Shown here one piece after another: positions 1 to 12,000 of a stretch of 64,000 bases of DNA. Made by a program: the position numbers and the translations under genes. The notes under the pieces are model-generated. The model was not told where the DNA came from. It saw only the letters and a list, made by a program, of their open reading frames with translations, and made no database searches. Numbering within the stretch: position 1 is the stretch's first letter; the number at the start of each line of letters is the position of its first letter. The stretch is from Echinarachnius parma. Taxonomy: Eukaryota; Echinodermata; Echinoidea; Clypeasteroida; Echinarachniidae. The DNA lies in NCBI GenBank assembly GCA_037951105.1, contig JBAMJV010007449.1, positions 1 through 64,000 of the forward strand, written 5' to 3'.

Positions 1-520
1 CTCCCATGTTCATCAAATGCTGTACAAGCGCCACTCAGCCACTAACGGTTACTAACGGTAACCATACAGAAATCCAGTCCTATTTTGATGTCAATGGGGG
101 CAAAAGAAGTTTACATATATGTATAAGCCCACAACCAAGAACCAAAGTCAAAGAAAATGAAAAGTTTATAATTACAAGAACATTGTAATTGATCATACCA
201 TAATTAAATTCAATTTCAGCAAACCTATTTTTTTTTTTATAACATCTTATTTAACCATCGCCATAATTTGTTACTGTCTTAATGAACAAATTTGTAATGA
301 AAAATATTGCATGATCGCAACTCGTGCAATGGTACGGTAATGGAGACACAGAGTAACACATGCAGGCACAAGTTAATTTGGCAAGAGTTCCTTTTGCACC
401 CCCCCCCCCCCCCCCCCATAAAAATTAAGAAAAAAAAAATGGGTATGACTATGATGAGTGACTTAGGGTGATATAACTAATAATAATAATATGGTACATA
501 AAACCTAGGGTTAGGGTTAG

Positions 521-899
521 GGCACATCTACAAAGTAAATGGTTCACTCAGGTGAACCATTTACACGCAATATATGCAAATGCGCTGGAGATAACAATAC
601 CAGCCATTCGTACACTGTTGCCGGTTCAACTGTTGACCGGCGTGTTTTAGGATGCATCGGTAAGGAAAACAGACAGGAAATAATAATTTTATTTCTACAT
701 TTTGCGGTCTTCAAAACAACAAAGTCGGTAATTATTATCAAAGTATATGAATTGTGGATCACATTAACGAAAGTTTGTTTGCATTTGCTGGTAAACTGAG
801 GGAGAAATCAGCCGACAAAAAAATTGTTTCCGTTGGATAGTGCAGCGGGCGGAAGAGTTTGATCTCCGCACAACCCTATTGTAATGAACCTATGTGTGG
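521..899 (+). repeat. Dispersed repeat, left copy of an inverted pair
   Basis: About 380 bp that recurs in reverse orientation at 2610-2999, starting with GGCACATCTACAAAGTAAAT and ending near CCTATGTGTG. It contains an 11-bp inverted repeat around GGTTCAC/GTGAACC. Both copies carry indels, so they are old. Short TTAGGG-type repeats sit at both ends of this copy (about 506-522 and 899-915). Confidence 0.8.
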
Positions 900-1882
900 G
901 TTAGGGTTAGGCTGAATAACACAATTTTATAGCAGGGTGCAAAAGGAACTCTTTCCGTTAATTTTTCTAAGTCATTAGTTAAATAAGTTATATAACACTG
1001 TGTCCTATTACTGGATACCGGTACCTATAGCTTGACGGCACAAAACAAACATTAGATGCATAAAATCAAAGTAGAAATTATACGAGCAGCTGCATAAACT
1101 TATAAAGAACACATTTGTGATTTGATGTAAAATATCTTCAAGAATTTACCAATTTTTCTCCAAATAAACTTTCTTGTAAACCCTTCCAAAAAAGAAGCCT
1201 CTCCCCGACACAAAATTTTGTGTTGTATTACCGAACGTGAATGTTTTGCATGGGAATGTCATTGACATGCGAGCTGCCACAGGTGCGCGGCAACTCGCGC
1301 GTAAAACGCCTCAGGACGCTTATTTTCTTCGGGAAATGATGGAAATTTGTTGCTGAACATCCATTTATTATCCTCCGTTAATGCCGACTGTCAAATTCAA
1401 CTTTCAAAATTTGAACATTTTTCCTATGTGAATTTGAAATTGAATGTCCGGTAATAGTAATACGACACGTTCGGCATTAGATTTAGAATAATAAGATTAT
1501 TCAATCATGTCATGATTCATTACCGTCGTCAACTCAATCGTCATCATCATCATCAATACATCATCATACACTGTCCCTTGCGCTTGCATATCAAAACCAT
1601 TAGTCTGTTATCTTCTCAAGTAACTCAAGACTTGAAGTTGAAGTCAGACTCAGACTCAGAGTCAAATGCAAAGCCAAAGCCAAAGCCTAAGCAAGGCAGC
1701 TGGCCGAGTACGGTCTACCTAGCACAATCGTCCCGGATGGACCCGGGAGAAAGAGGGTTGGTCTTCCGCTACCCTCGTCAGATGCAGAAATGGACGTACA
1801 AGTTTGGGACTGGTTTACATGCATTTCTTCAACTTCTAAGTTCATTTATTTTACACAGTGCAGTAAATATTTTGTTTCTCAC

Positions 1883-1972
1883 CTTATTCAATGCCCGGTT
1901 TCTCTCCTCGATCACTTCGAGGAGATTTAGCCGAGCATTATCGTATATAGATTCAGCTCTTTCCGTTGCCAT
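1883..1972 (-). CDS. Possible first coding exon of a divergent gene (unrecognised)
   Basis: On the - strand an ATG in good context (GGAAATGG) opens a 30-codon frame beginning MATERAESIYDNARLNLLEV. It ends exactly at a good donor (AATAAG|GTGAGA). The peptide is charged and helix-prone; I do not recognise the family. No further exon is visible between 1 and 1882, so the gene would continue off the left edge. It is head-to-head with the GPANK1-like gene, which would fit a bidirectional promoter around 2.0-2.6 kb. The + strand frame over the same bases is probably a shadow. It could also be chance. Confidence 0.4.
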
Positions 1973-1999
1973 TTCCGATCCGCTTGTGGTTGTCAAAGC

Positions 2000-2609
2000 A
2001 ACTGTACAATTTTCTGACAACAGATGGCGATATTACTGAAAGGTAACAAAATAGAAACGGTGCAGTGTCGGTGAAATTCTTGTGAAAATCTAAAGACGTT
2101 TTTGCATTGGAAATTATGTAGTTGATGCTCTGGATGAATCGTTTCTTAATGGTTTTCTTCTTTGTAAATATTTTGAGCAGGTAGAGGTAAGTTCTTCCGT
2201 ATTTACTGTGGAAATTAACAGAAAACTGAGTTTTGCAATAATGATTAGAGTGGGGGGCGGCTGGTCCCACATGCTCACATTTGTGTACAGTTTAGTTTGC
2301 AAGTGTTGTGTTGGTTGGCTTCATAAATAAATCTGTTTGACATTGATTAATCATTATTATGTCATTGTTGTTTGGCTTGTTTGCATTTATTTTTTATAAT
2401 TTCATATTTACATGGATCATATTGTAATTTTAAACCAATAATTTGTGCTGCTAACAAGTGAATCTAACCATCGGAATCCTAGATGAAATTAGGAAAAGCA
2501 GAGCCAAAATTAAGAAACTAAAAGTCTAAATACAGTCCAGACAAGGCAGGAGAAAATCAAAGATCAGGAATTCTAGCAACAGCAACGTCCGAAATGTCCC
2601 CTTTTTTGC
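2000..2609. promoter_or_regulatory. Presumed bidirectional promoter region
   Basis: The interval lies between a putative - strand first exon and the + strand GPANK1-like exon and is flanked by the inverted repeat pair. Inferred only from gene orientation; no TATA box or initiator was identified with confidence. A donor-like CTGAAAG|GTAACA on the + strand near 2041 could end a noncoding first exon of the GPANK1-like gene. Confidence 0.25.
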
Positions 2610-2999
2610 ACACATAAGTTCATTACAATAGCGTTGTGCGGAGATCAACCTCTTCCGCCCGCAACACTATCCAACGGAAACAATTTTTTTTGTCGGCTGA
2701 TTTCTCCCTCAATTTACCAGCAAATGCAAACAAACTTTTGTTTATGTGATCCACAATTCATATACTTTGATAATAATTACCGACTTTGTTGTTATGAAGA
2801 CCGCACAATGTAGAAATAAAATGATTATTTCCCGTCCGTTTTCCTTACCGATGCATCCTAAAACACGGCGGTCAACTGTTGAACGGCAATAGTGTACGAA
2901 TGGCCGGTAAAAAAAGGCAGTATTGTTATCTCCAGCGCATTAGCATATATTGCGTGTAAATGGTTCACCTGAGTGAACCATTTACTTTGTAGATGTGCC
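2610..2999 (-). repeat. Dispersed repeat, right copy of an inverted pair
   Basis: Reverse complement of the 521-899 repeat with scattered substitutions and small indels. It ends with ACTTTGTAGATGTGCC, the mirror of the left copy's start. Confidence 0.8.
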
Positions 3000-3249
3000 T
3001 TTTTTGCAGGAACAACCTGTAGTGTAGGTATGAAATATGTTTTAAAACTGTACACCTTTTCTGAAATTTGCAGGGAAAAAAAAGGGGGGAAAAGCCAAGC
3101 ACAAAAAATCACCACAGGTACAAAAATATATATGCCTGTATTTATTTGCTCTCTCTGTTTACAGTGAGTTGTACGTGTATTAATTGAACCATCAGAGTAA
3201 TTCATAATGATAACCCCCTTAATTCTACATTTACCTCATTTGTCACTAG

Positions 3250-4417
3250 GTGCCAAAAGATTCAGGACTGGGCGATCAGCAGCAAAATGAATCACGGATT
3301 TGAACCAATGCAGTTTGTGCGGGCAAAGGGAGGAGATGCCATTCAACAACGCAAACGCTTACGTGATGATGGGCTTCCACAGAAGAATGAAGAGGAAGCT
3401 GGTAGAGAGGCTAGAGAATTTTATGAGAGCATCATAGCATCGACTTCGACTTCGTCCCATCCTTCGAGTCCACCCCTAAAGAAGGACGGTGAAAAGGCTT
3501 TAAAAGATAGGCATGTAGGAAGGAGAGAGAAACCTCACAAGAAGCATGCTACAAAGAGAAAAGAAAGACGTGAGAATCAAGCTAAAGATGTTGACTCGCA
3601 AGAGAGAAATTCTGGGAGGTCTCTGCACGAATTGCTTCGACATTGTCAGGAGGGGAACTTGTCTGAAGTGAAAAGAATAATCAGAGGAGAAGGAAGCGGT
3701 TGTTTGAGAGATTGTGATCATTATGGCTGGAATGCTTTGATGTGTGCAGCGTGCAGCGGCCACGCAGATATCGCTGCTTACATTCTCGGACGAGACCCAT
3801 TACTCCTCGAACATCGAAACAACAAAGGGCAGACGACTCTTGAACTCGCGCAAAAGTCCGGCCAGAGGAAGGTCGTCAGACTTTTGCAGGACTTTGAGCG
3901 TACATCTGTTGATCCTCACCAGACGAGGTCTCGATCCAGACTTGACGATGACCACGAAGGTCGCCCTGGTCCCACACAGCCGTTATGGTGCGAGGTCTGC
4001 GAAGCGGAGTTCCGAGATAGGAAGCGGGTCCACCAGCAGTCCACGGCGCACCTCTTCAGCTGCGGGCATGCCCCAAATCCGACCCTCTACCACATCCCTG
4101 AGTCCAACAGGGGCTTCCAGATGATGCTGCAGGATGGATGGGACAAGGAGAGAGGGCTGGGGAAGGGTGGGGAGGGCCGCAAGTTCCCCGTCAAGACCAT
4201 CCTCAAGCGGGACCGCCAGGGGCTCGGGGTTGCCGATGACGATTGCAGACCCAGAGTCACCCACTTCAAGCCCTTTGACAAGAATGCTGTAAAGTATCAC
4301 AAGAAGAAGAAACTTGTGAAAGAAAAGGATAATAAAAGGTCCAGGATGGATCATCCTCTGCCAAAAGGAAAGAACAGAGCAGCTCAGAAAGTAAAAGACA
4401 AAAAACTATGGAAATAG
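3250..4417 (+). CDS. GPANK1: GPANK1-like G-patch and ankyrin repeat protein
   Basis: A 376-residue protein in one exon, start at 3287, close to the roughly 356 residues of human GPANK1. The N-terminal ~110 residues are basic and low in complexity, with a Lys/Arg-rich stretch at ~65-100 that may be a nuclear signal. Ankyrin repeats occupy ~112-203 (DHYGWNALMCAACSGHADIA, then NNKGQTTLELAQKSGQ). A C2H2-like motif follows: Cys235, Cys238, His249, His255. The G-patch is at ~272-315 (GFQMMLQDGWDKERGLGKGG) and the tail is Lys-rich. This domain order matches GPANK1; the role in RNA metabolism is family knowledge. An acceptor (TGTCACTAG|GTGCC) at 3249 precedes the start, so there is at least one upstream exon. 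Because the frame stays open back to that acceptor, a longer N-terminus is possible. An AATAAA at 4561 falls inside a MITE pair. Confidence 0.9.
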
Positions 4418-4471
4418 ACTTCAGAAGATCATTCAATATGTACTAACTACTAACTCAGTGCACAATATTAG

Positions 4472-4830
4472 TAAAGTGGAACCTCGTTATAATGAGCACC
4501 TCAGGCCCATGGAATTTACCTTGTTATATCAGATACCTCGTCGTATCAGGGATTAAAGATAATAAAATACAGTCAACTCTGCCTAAGTCGAAGTCGCATA
4601 AGTTGAATAATCGCCTAAGTCAAAGGTCTATTCAAGTCCTCTTCTCTTTATATTCTATTGTTTTTAACCCCTCATAAGTCGAATTTTGTCTAAGTCGAAG
4701 CTATTTCTTCAGTCCCAAGAGATTCGACTTAGGCAGAGTTGACTGTACATATAACCTGGACCAGTGAAATAGCCTCGCTATATCAGGTACCTCGTTATAA
4801 CAGAGTTCTTTATAAAGAGGTTCCACTGTA
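4472..4830. mobile_element. Outer Tc1/mariner-like MITE
   Basis: Inverted termini AGTGGAACCTCGTTATAA and its near complement TTATAAAGAGGTTCCACT, flanked by TA. The copy is split by a second MITE at 4568-4747. It sits about 55 bp after the GPANK1-like stop codon and so is probably transcribed in its 3' UTR. Confidence 0.8.
4568..4747. mobile_element. Inner Tc1/mariner-like MITE nested in the first
   Basis: 180 bp with inverted ends TACAGTCAACTCTGCCTAAG and CTTAGGCAGAGTTGACTGTA, internally palindromic around CTAAGTCGAA motifs, with TA at both edges. Lies inside the 4472-4830 element and so inserted later. Confidence 0.85.
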
Positions 4831-5384
4831 GTGAACTGATACTCTTTCTAAAACTAACATGTTGTTATGAAGTGCATCCTGGCAAACTTAGTCACACATG
4901 GATCTGTAATTATGTTATTTAAATATCAGCAATCAGTAGTGCATAATATATTTAATAATAATATATTTTCTTGATTGTATAAATAGAAGATACATTTTAA
5001 TAATCTTGCCAATGAACAACTTGTATCAATACATGGATATTATGTCACATAATTTAGCTCACTTAACTACAACAAAATTAATAATAACTGCCAGTTTGAC
5101 AAAACTTAATTCTAAAGAATTTCCATTAGTGACAAATACAGAAGAGATGTCTACTATATTTCTCTCTGAAAATAAGTGATTTTGGGTATGGCTGAGGATT
5201 AATGTACAAGTAAAGTTTTGTGCTCATCGATTGAGGCTTAGCCATTTCATAATGTTGACTAAATAAGCTATGCAGGTAAATCTTTTTAGGTCTTTGCCAT
5301 TTCAATTACTTCTCGGGAACATGTATTCAGAAAAAAGAAACAATTTCTTTCTTATCAGTATCTTCTTTTTCTGGTGATTCTGCT

Positions 5385-5705
5385 CAAGAGCAGGTCCTTA
5401 ACACCGTCCTTAACAACATCTCGAAAGCTTCCAATCTGTTGATGTCAGATTTCATGGAAGCCCATGCTTCAGATGCATCTATAGAGAAGGATGTTCCATA
5501 CCAGGGATTTCACTGATCTCTTCTTCAAATTGAGATCTTTATCACCTTGGTTTGCCTGATGTTAATCTTCATCCCATATTGTTCGCTGGTGTTATTTAGC
5601 TTTGTTACCATATCTTGTAGACTGTAGTCCTTCTTCAGTGATTGTTATCATTGCCTGATCATCTGCATAACGCATGGCTTGAAGAGAGCAACCACCAACT
5701 TATCA
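5385..5705 (-). mobile_element. Non-LTR retrotransposon reverse transcriptase relic
   Basis: On the - strand, allowing one frameshift, the translation includes MRYADDQAMI, then LQDMVTKLNNTSEQYGMKIN and TKVIKIS. This is the YADD catalytic motif and following region of a non-LTR reverse transcriptase. Further on, KRSVKSLVWNILLYRC resembles the usual thumb-region motif. Stops and the frameshift show it is dead. Clade not assigned with confidence (RTE- or Jockey-like). Confidence 0.75.
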
Positions 5706-6093
5706 GTATACATGAACAATAAACAAAGTCTTCTCCAATGTTTATACAGGTTATATGGAATTTCACCTGTAAACATAGAATGTTAATTCAGTTCATATTG
5801 ATTAGTTAATTGGTTTGCTAATGTTCTTAGTATGCATGATTATGTGTACACATGCTTTGTATAAAGGGTTAAAATGCAAAAAATAATAATAATATCATTC
5901 ATTATTGGATTAATGATGATTAGGATTAAACCTGAAAAACAATGAAAATAATACAAAAATGTGTGATATTTAAAAATCATATCTTCAAACATCGGTGTTT
6001 GTGAGTGTGTTTCTTTGTTTGCATGTGTATGTTAGTATTTGTGTAGGGGTCTGTGTTTCTGTGTTTTGTATGTGTGTGTGTGTGTGTGTGCGT
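5706..6093. other. Gap with no recognised gene
   Basis: AT-rich sequence ending in a TG microsatellite at about 6066-6091. No gene or clear repeat termini seen. Confidence 0.5.
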
Positions 6094-6205
6094 TTGTAAG
6101 GACCGTCAATCGGGGATACTCACACCGGCAAAACGGGGATATTCCGGAAACCGGGCATATCCCCGGTTTTCGAACAGGGGGGGGTATAGTGCTTCAGGGA
6201 TCGTC

Positions 6206-6602
6206 TTAAAGGGATCTAGTAACTTTGTTGAGATGTGCAAAAACTGATGAATGGTTGATGCAATGTATATTGTTGTTATCTCATATGTCCACAGGGTATT
6301 GTGTGAACATTTCAAGTCAAATGGACAATGTATGGCCAAGTAATGAGCGAAAATGCAAAGTGATATTGGGTGATATTCACCAACTCACTGCATTCACTTT
6401 GTACAGGGATGAAAATCTCGCCCGGAGATTTTCTTATCTGAATACTTCAATCATACATATCTTTGTAATGAAAGGGAAATTTGAAAAACCGAAAGATGTC
6501 CCATGATTTTATTGTTAATACGAATACAACAAGGTATAAAGGAACCACTAGAATTACAATTTTATTTTGAGGATTTGGACAATGTTACTAAGTCCCTTTA
6601 AA
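6206..6602. mobile_element. TTAAAGGGATCTAGTAAC-type MITE, full-length copy
   Basis: About 397 bp from TTAAAGGGATCTAGTAAC to GTTACTAAGTCCCTTTAA. This is the reference copy of a family with relatives at 14384-14553, 15102-16337, 16975-17343, 17775-18782, 20503-21342, and partial ones near 9760-9970 and 32668-32785. TTAA at both ends may be target site or terminus. Confidence 0.85.
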
Positions 6603-7238
6603 GGGACAGATCCACTTTTACAAAACGTCTGAACAGCTTTCAGTTGACGGATGGGGATCAATGTAACACGCAAAAAAAAAAATCAGAGCGAACAGCCCTC
6701 TAATTTGGATTCTACGAATGAAAAACGAATGCGTCCCTCCATTTAAACTATATATCGGTCAATAAAGGAGTTCAACTGATTTAGCATAATATTACAACAA
6801 TATAGTACTAATTCTCGTAAAGGTATTGTGAAGCCGACATTTGTTAACGTATGTCACGGAAAAAGATCTCAAAAAGAAAGAATATATAATTACATGTAGT
6901 CAGTTTAAGCGAAGTTTGGGTATTTTGCTTGTAAACGCTCACACATTAGTACTTATGCGCGGCTCACGTAGCTAGCGGGGGTCACGTAGGGGTCATGCAT
7001 ACCGATCTGGCACTCCGTGAAATCTATGTACGAACTTACTCACCGGCCAAAAATACGTATGTACATAATTAACCGACGTCCCTCAGTTTATTCAGTTTTA
7101 GGTCTATAACTCCACGAAAAAGAGATTTCAAGCCCTAATTTTTTCAGGCATGCTATTAAATGACATTTCCTTTCATATAAGACAATAACCTCGCAACTTC
7201 TGAATTTTGGCTTGCAAAAGTGGATCTCTCCCTTTAAG
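6599..7238. mobile_element. MITE abutting the previous one
   Basis: Left end TTAAAGGGACAGATCCACTT and right end AAGTGGATCTCTCCCTTTAA form an inverted repeat. It shares or directly abuts the TTTAAA at the right edge of the preceding MITE. Confidence 0.7.
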
Positions 7239-7319
7239 GGCTGTACTGTATGGTATTATGATTTTTTAAGGATATCCCTTATATGCCCGTTTTGCACGTT
7301 TTTTTTTTAACATAGTAGG

Positions 7320-7720
7320 TGTATAAGTGTGTGTGTGTGTGTATGCAAGTGAATGTGTGTGTATTTTTAAACCCGCAAATTGGGCATATTGCCATGTTTG
7401 CACACCACCAAACCGGGGACAAGCCAAACATTAAACAAACGGACATATCCCCGTTTGAAGGTGTTTATAACATTGAAAAAACCATATCCCCGATTGAAGG
7501 CTCTTACAAGAATGGGTGTGTGTGTGTGTGTGTATGCGTGTGTGTGTGGGAGGGGTCTGCATGTGTATGTGTGTGTGGGGGGGGGGGGGGTCTGTGTGTG
7601 TATATGTGTGAGTGTGGGAGGGGTCTGCATGTGTATGTGTGTGTTTGTGTGTGTGGGGGGGGGGGGGGGGGGGGGTCTGTGTGTGTATATGTGTGAGTTT
7701 GAGTGTGTGCATTCCAGATG
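7320..7720. repeat. TG microsatellite with poly-G tracts
   Basis: Repeated blocks of TGTGTG, GGGAGGGGTCTGCATGTGTA and two long G runs. Long open frames in this stretch on both strands are low-complexity artefacts (VCVCVC, HTHTPPP). Confidence 0.95.
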
Positions 7721-7910
7721 CATTTAGTTTATAAGGATTATGGGCCTTACAAAATAGTATCATGTGCATATGTGTATGTGGGTATATGTGCATGTGACCA
7801 CTCGTGTGTGTGTGTGTGTGTGTATTTAGTATTTAGTGAATTTGAGCCTTAAAAGAACAGTGGTGTATAAATAATTATTCAATATATATTTCATGACATT
7901 TGTTAATATG

Positions 7911-8279
7911 TGTCCTTACACCACAAAAGGACCAATAAGTCGGGGGAAATGATAATGCTGATTTTTACATGACATTACAATTTGTTATATTCAAACAAGG
8001 GCTAACTCTCTGAAAATGAGTGCCAAAGATTTGGAAATGGCTGAAGCAGTTTTAAAACAAGGGAGAAACAGGCCACTTCAAAGATCTAAGTCCATTCAAG
8101 CGCTGTAAAATGATAACTTTTATTCAATGACGATAAAAATTTCACAGAAGATAGATTAAGCTACTTTCATTGAGGAAATACCAAAATCCAGAATCTCATA
8201 TTTTAAACTATTGACTATTTCAGCTAATAAAAGAAACTATTTCTGCGACATAACAGTTGTTTTGTGGTGTAAGGTCACA
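7911..8279. mobile_element. MITE with TGTGACCTTACACCAC-type termini
   Basis: Ends TGTCCTTACACCACAAAAGG and TTGTTTTGTGGTGTAAGGTC mark a copy of the family also found nested at 20861-21290. Interior motifs are shared (ACCAATAAGTCGGG, ACCAAAATCC, AGCTAATAAAAG). Confidence 0.85.
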
Positions 8280-8930
8280 TAATGAGTGTAATTGTTTATT
8301 TTTTGTGATCCATTATGCTAATTTACATATTGCCAATAAGTAGAATACCCCAATAATCCCACAAAATAAACATTTAGAAATAAGTATGCTACCATATAAT
8401 TGCCACATAATAACCATATGTGTGTGTGTTCATCTTAGTTTGTCATTTGTTTTGTTTTTGTCTATTATAATATTTTAGCCCCCCCCCCCCCCCCCCCCCC
8501 TTTTACCCTATCCATATGTTTTTTATATAATATTTAAATGTTTATTTTGCACTGGTGTAGATATGATTTTTTTTAGTGGGGGGCCTTGGATATTTATGGG
8601 GACACCAGGTTTTTGCTGACAAGCAAAAAAAGAAAATGAAGAAAAAATATTCTCACCCTGGTGAGGTAAAATCATTATTTATAGCTCACAATTGATTTAA
8701 TTTGGCCCACAAAAATTGACCATGATCATTAAATTATAATCTTGGCCGACAATGCTTATACATGTATTTACCTTTAAAAAATACTGTTTTTTCCCCTGGA
8801 AGTGTGAATTTTTCATGGGGGGGGGGGGGGGGGGGGGGGCACGTTTTTTGCAAAATGGAAAAACAAATAAGTAGTTAGTCAATTATTTGAAGTTGGAAAA
8901 TGGAGCGCAAGAAAGCACAGCTGATCTGCA
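8280..8930. other. Gap upstream of the SLC35A1-like gene
   Basis: AT-rich, with a C run near 8480-8500 and a G run near 8817-8839. No gene seen. From about 8890 the composition becomes more GC-rich with several GCAGCGC motifs, as expected near a transcription start. Confidence 0.5.
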
Positions 8931-9011
8931 GCGCAGCGCCAGCGTTCAAAGAGGTCCAGCGCCGTCTACGACAGTTTACAAACATTTCATTTAGCAACGA
9001 AGGCAGTCATC

Positions 9012-9024
9012 ATGGCAGCGTCAG
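9012..9024 (+). CDS. SLC35A1: SLC35A1-like exon 1 (13 coding nt)
   Basis: ATGGCAGCGTCAG followed by a strong donor GTAAAT, ending in phase 1. It encodes Met-Ala-Ala-Ser, like the MAA start of mammalian SLC35A1. The next exon's acceptor at 21887 resumes in the matching phase, giving GVSMWFKMYILVV in register with the family's N-terminus. That agreement in phase and position is the reason for preferring this start over the internal ATG at 21899. Confidence 0.65.
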
Positions 9025-12000
9025 GTAAATATCTCTACTTTTGTATGTTTCTTCGTTCTTTCTTGAAATATTTCTTTGTATTTTACCAATAATTCATATC
9101 CCAAATATATTTGTAATGTAAACGATTTACAACCATGGTATTTTCACTAACTAGTCAACTTTTAGCAAAGGTTTTAGTGCGAGTTTACTAATCGAATAAA
9201 TCATACACACATGAATCAGAAGTGGGTGGGACTGATCAAATGTGACAGAATGTGTGTGTTGGAACTTGGAGCGCGCCTGTTCATCTGTTTGAAGTTGTTG
9301 TGAATCGAATGAATGGATTATGGAAGGGATCAGGAAGGCGGGGCCTCGTCGACTCGGAAATCCGAATACCATTTAGACTTGGCCGTGCACTAACCTTTGC
9401 TTTTAATTGTAATTGTTATGTGTGTGACTGAATTGATGATGAGGTTCAACTTCAAAAGTTCAATGCATGATTTTTTGTTCATGTTCGTCGAGTCCTGACA
9501 ACAACATGAACAACTGATCATTTGATTTTGAATGTGAATGTGGACTTTAAATTTAATGATGTGGCATGCATGAGTCACAGAAATTAAGCAATTGCAAGTC
9601 AACAACTTGTTGCAATATTCAGACCATAACGACTATCTGCAATGCATGCTAAACTACCTTACATAACTTCGATGTCCTAAGGCTAAATCGTGTTTTTCTT
9701 GATCTTATTTGTCATATTTTCAATCGCAAGTTTTTGTTTTCAACTGTCCTTTTTTTAATGGGGAACTAGTAACTTTTTTGATTTGTGAAAAAAGTGATGA
9801 ATGGTTGATACAATGTACATTGTCACCCCTGCAAGTCAAGAGGCTCACGCTCCAGTGGATAGTTTAACATCTGAACACTTCAATCGTGTCCCAAGCTTTT
9901 ACTGTTAATACGAATACAACAAGGACAGGTATGAGGGGACCGTTAGAATTCTGATTGGATTTTATTTTGAACTATGTCGCACAACACTTTTAAATGTCTT
10001 GTCTTGTCTTGTTAATACTGCACAAATCGCCTCCAGATGGTGGCTATAAACGTGCAGGCCTTCATCATGCAATCAAGGACTAGATGCACTAGATTTCTGC
10101 CTTTTCAAGCAGATCCTTAAATATTGAAGCAGCCGCCTTTTAATGTTTAACGGCAGTGAATTCCAGAGTGGAATGGTCCGGGGGTACAAGGAAAAACAGC
10201 AGTTCTTGCTACTTAAAATTGTATCATAGTTTAAAATGTGGTGTTGGCGGGTGCGAAGCCTCCTTTCTCGATCTTGGTTGTTGAGCGATAGGTGACGAAT
10301 GTCAATGTTTGCTGGTATTAGTGAGTGTGCTTCTTTGTACAGCATGGAGAGTCTGGCTATCGTACGGCGCTTCTGGAGCATGTCCTATTTCAGATCATGA
10401 ATCATGTTAGTTACACTGCTGGTCCTGCTGTAATCATTTGCAACAAAACGTGCGGCTCTCCTCTGAACTTTCTCCAAATTGTCAGTGGATCTAGATAATA
10501 ATATTTCCTTCTTAGTGTGCTTTGAAGTTATTTGTTTAAAACCTTGAAAGATTTATTAGATATATGAGCCTGAGTCTGAGTCTTTGATTTGGATGTAAAT
10601 TACTAGTTAATTTGGCAAGGAAAACCCAAACTTCAAATGTTCAAGACCCCAAAACAGAAATCAGTGTCTTCCAAAACTTGAATAGGACTTTTCCAGTTTG
10701 TTGAGGGGAGATTATATACAAAATTCATACATTAGAGTATTTAATTATTGTATTTCTGATTAATCAATTATTGTATTTCTGATTAATTAATTACTGTAGT
10801 GTCTGGAAAAATGCCCCAAGTAGAGGTCCCCCCTAAAACGGGTAAGAATATAATGTGTTATTCTTTCTTTTAATTTTCCATCTTGTTCATACCAAATTCC
10901 TCAAAAAAGCAATTTATTTCTTCTTTCTCACTTCATCCGTTGCTACTTCAGGGGAAGAAAAAACAAAAAATATAATTTATTTTTAGGGCTGCTTTGAGAG
11001 CTCGTCTGCATGAAAATAGCACTCTAAAATGTGTTGTGCCCTGATCTCTTTGCAATTTTGGGGGGCTCTTTTATGATTTTCAGGGGCTATATTTGTCATT
11101 TTGAGGGCTAATTCGCCCACAGCCCCGAAGTATTTTGTGTACTGTTTTCCATCGTGTTCATACCAAATTTTTTTCCAAATGCATTTCTTCATCGTCATTT
11201 GATACATAGGCGGAGGCCTTTAGGACGTATCACAATTTCCGTCACTGCCCGAAAAGTGTTGTACTTTTGATAAGTTTTGCCCGAATATATGGGTTTGCTT
11301 GAATGCGATATGATTTTGCCCGAATATGACATACTTTTGCCAGACTATGATACGAGTTTGCCCGAATATGATATGAGTTTGCCCAAATATGACATGCTTT
11401 TGCCAGACTACTGATACAAGTTGCCCGAATACGATATGAGTTTGCCTGAATACGATATGAGTTTGCCAGAATATGACATGCTTTTGCCCGAATATGGCCG
11501 TTTTTAAAACTCCAGGGGGGGCTGCATCCCCCTAGCCCCCCCCCCCCCCAACAATTTTTGGGGCTACTTTAAAAGCTTGTCTGCATGAAAATAGCACTCT
11601 ACAATTTGTTGTACCTCCAACTCTATGCAATTTTGGGGGGGGCTCTATTTGTCATTTTGAGGGCTAATTCACCCTGAACCCTCAAGTATATCATTTTCAT
11701 ACTATTCATATATTTTCCAATTGCTCAAAATAGCAATGCATTTCTTCTTCAACTTTTTTTATAAATTGCTACTTATGCATATATGTGGATGTTAAATTTC
11801 CTCTAATTCTCATGTTTTGTCAAAGAAATAAATGCTTAAAAGTAATGCTGTTAGGTAAACAAAAAATCCCGGCCCGTTCTCGGATCGTTAGAATTCTATA
11901 TCGCTAACGAGATCTCGGATCGGATCGGATCTCGGAGAAAAAAAATATTGCAATTTGCTCTGAAAAAATGCAGCGTTGTAGACTCATCTTTCTTGTTTTA

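Larger units (their letters stand above)
6094..7509. mobile_element. Host MITE-type element carrying two inserted MITEs
   Basis: Ends read TTGTAAGGACCGTCAATCGG and, at the right, CCGATTGAAGGCTCTTACAA, an imperfect inverted terminal repeat. Both sides abut TG microsatellite. The interior is occupied by two further elements (6206-6602 and 6599-7238), so the original element was much shorter. Confidence 0.65.

Noticed and set aside
1512-2039. 175-codon + strand open frame
   Set aside because: Low-complexity KPKPKPK and HHHH stretches, no domain. The opposite strand offers a better exon candidate over part of it.
7319-7793. Several overlapping long frames on both strands
   Set aside because: They translate TG and poly-G microsatellites and cannot be distinguished from repeat artefacts.
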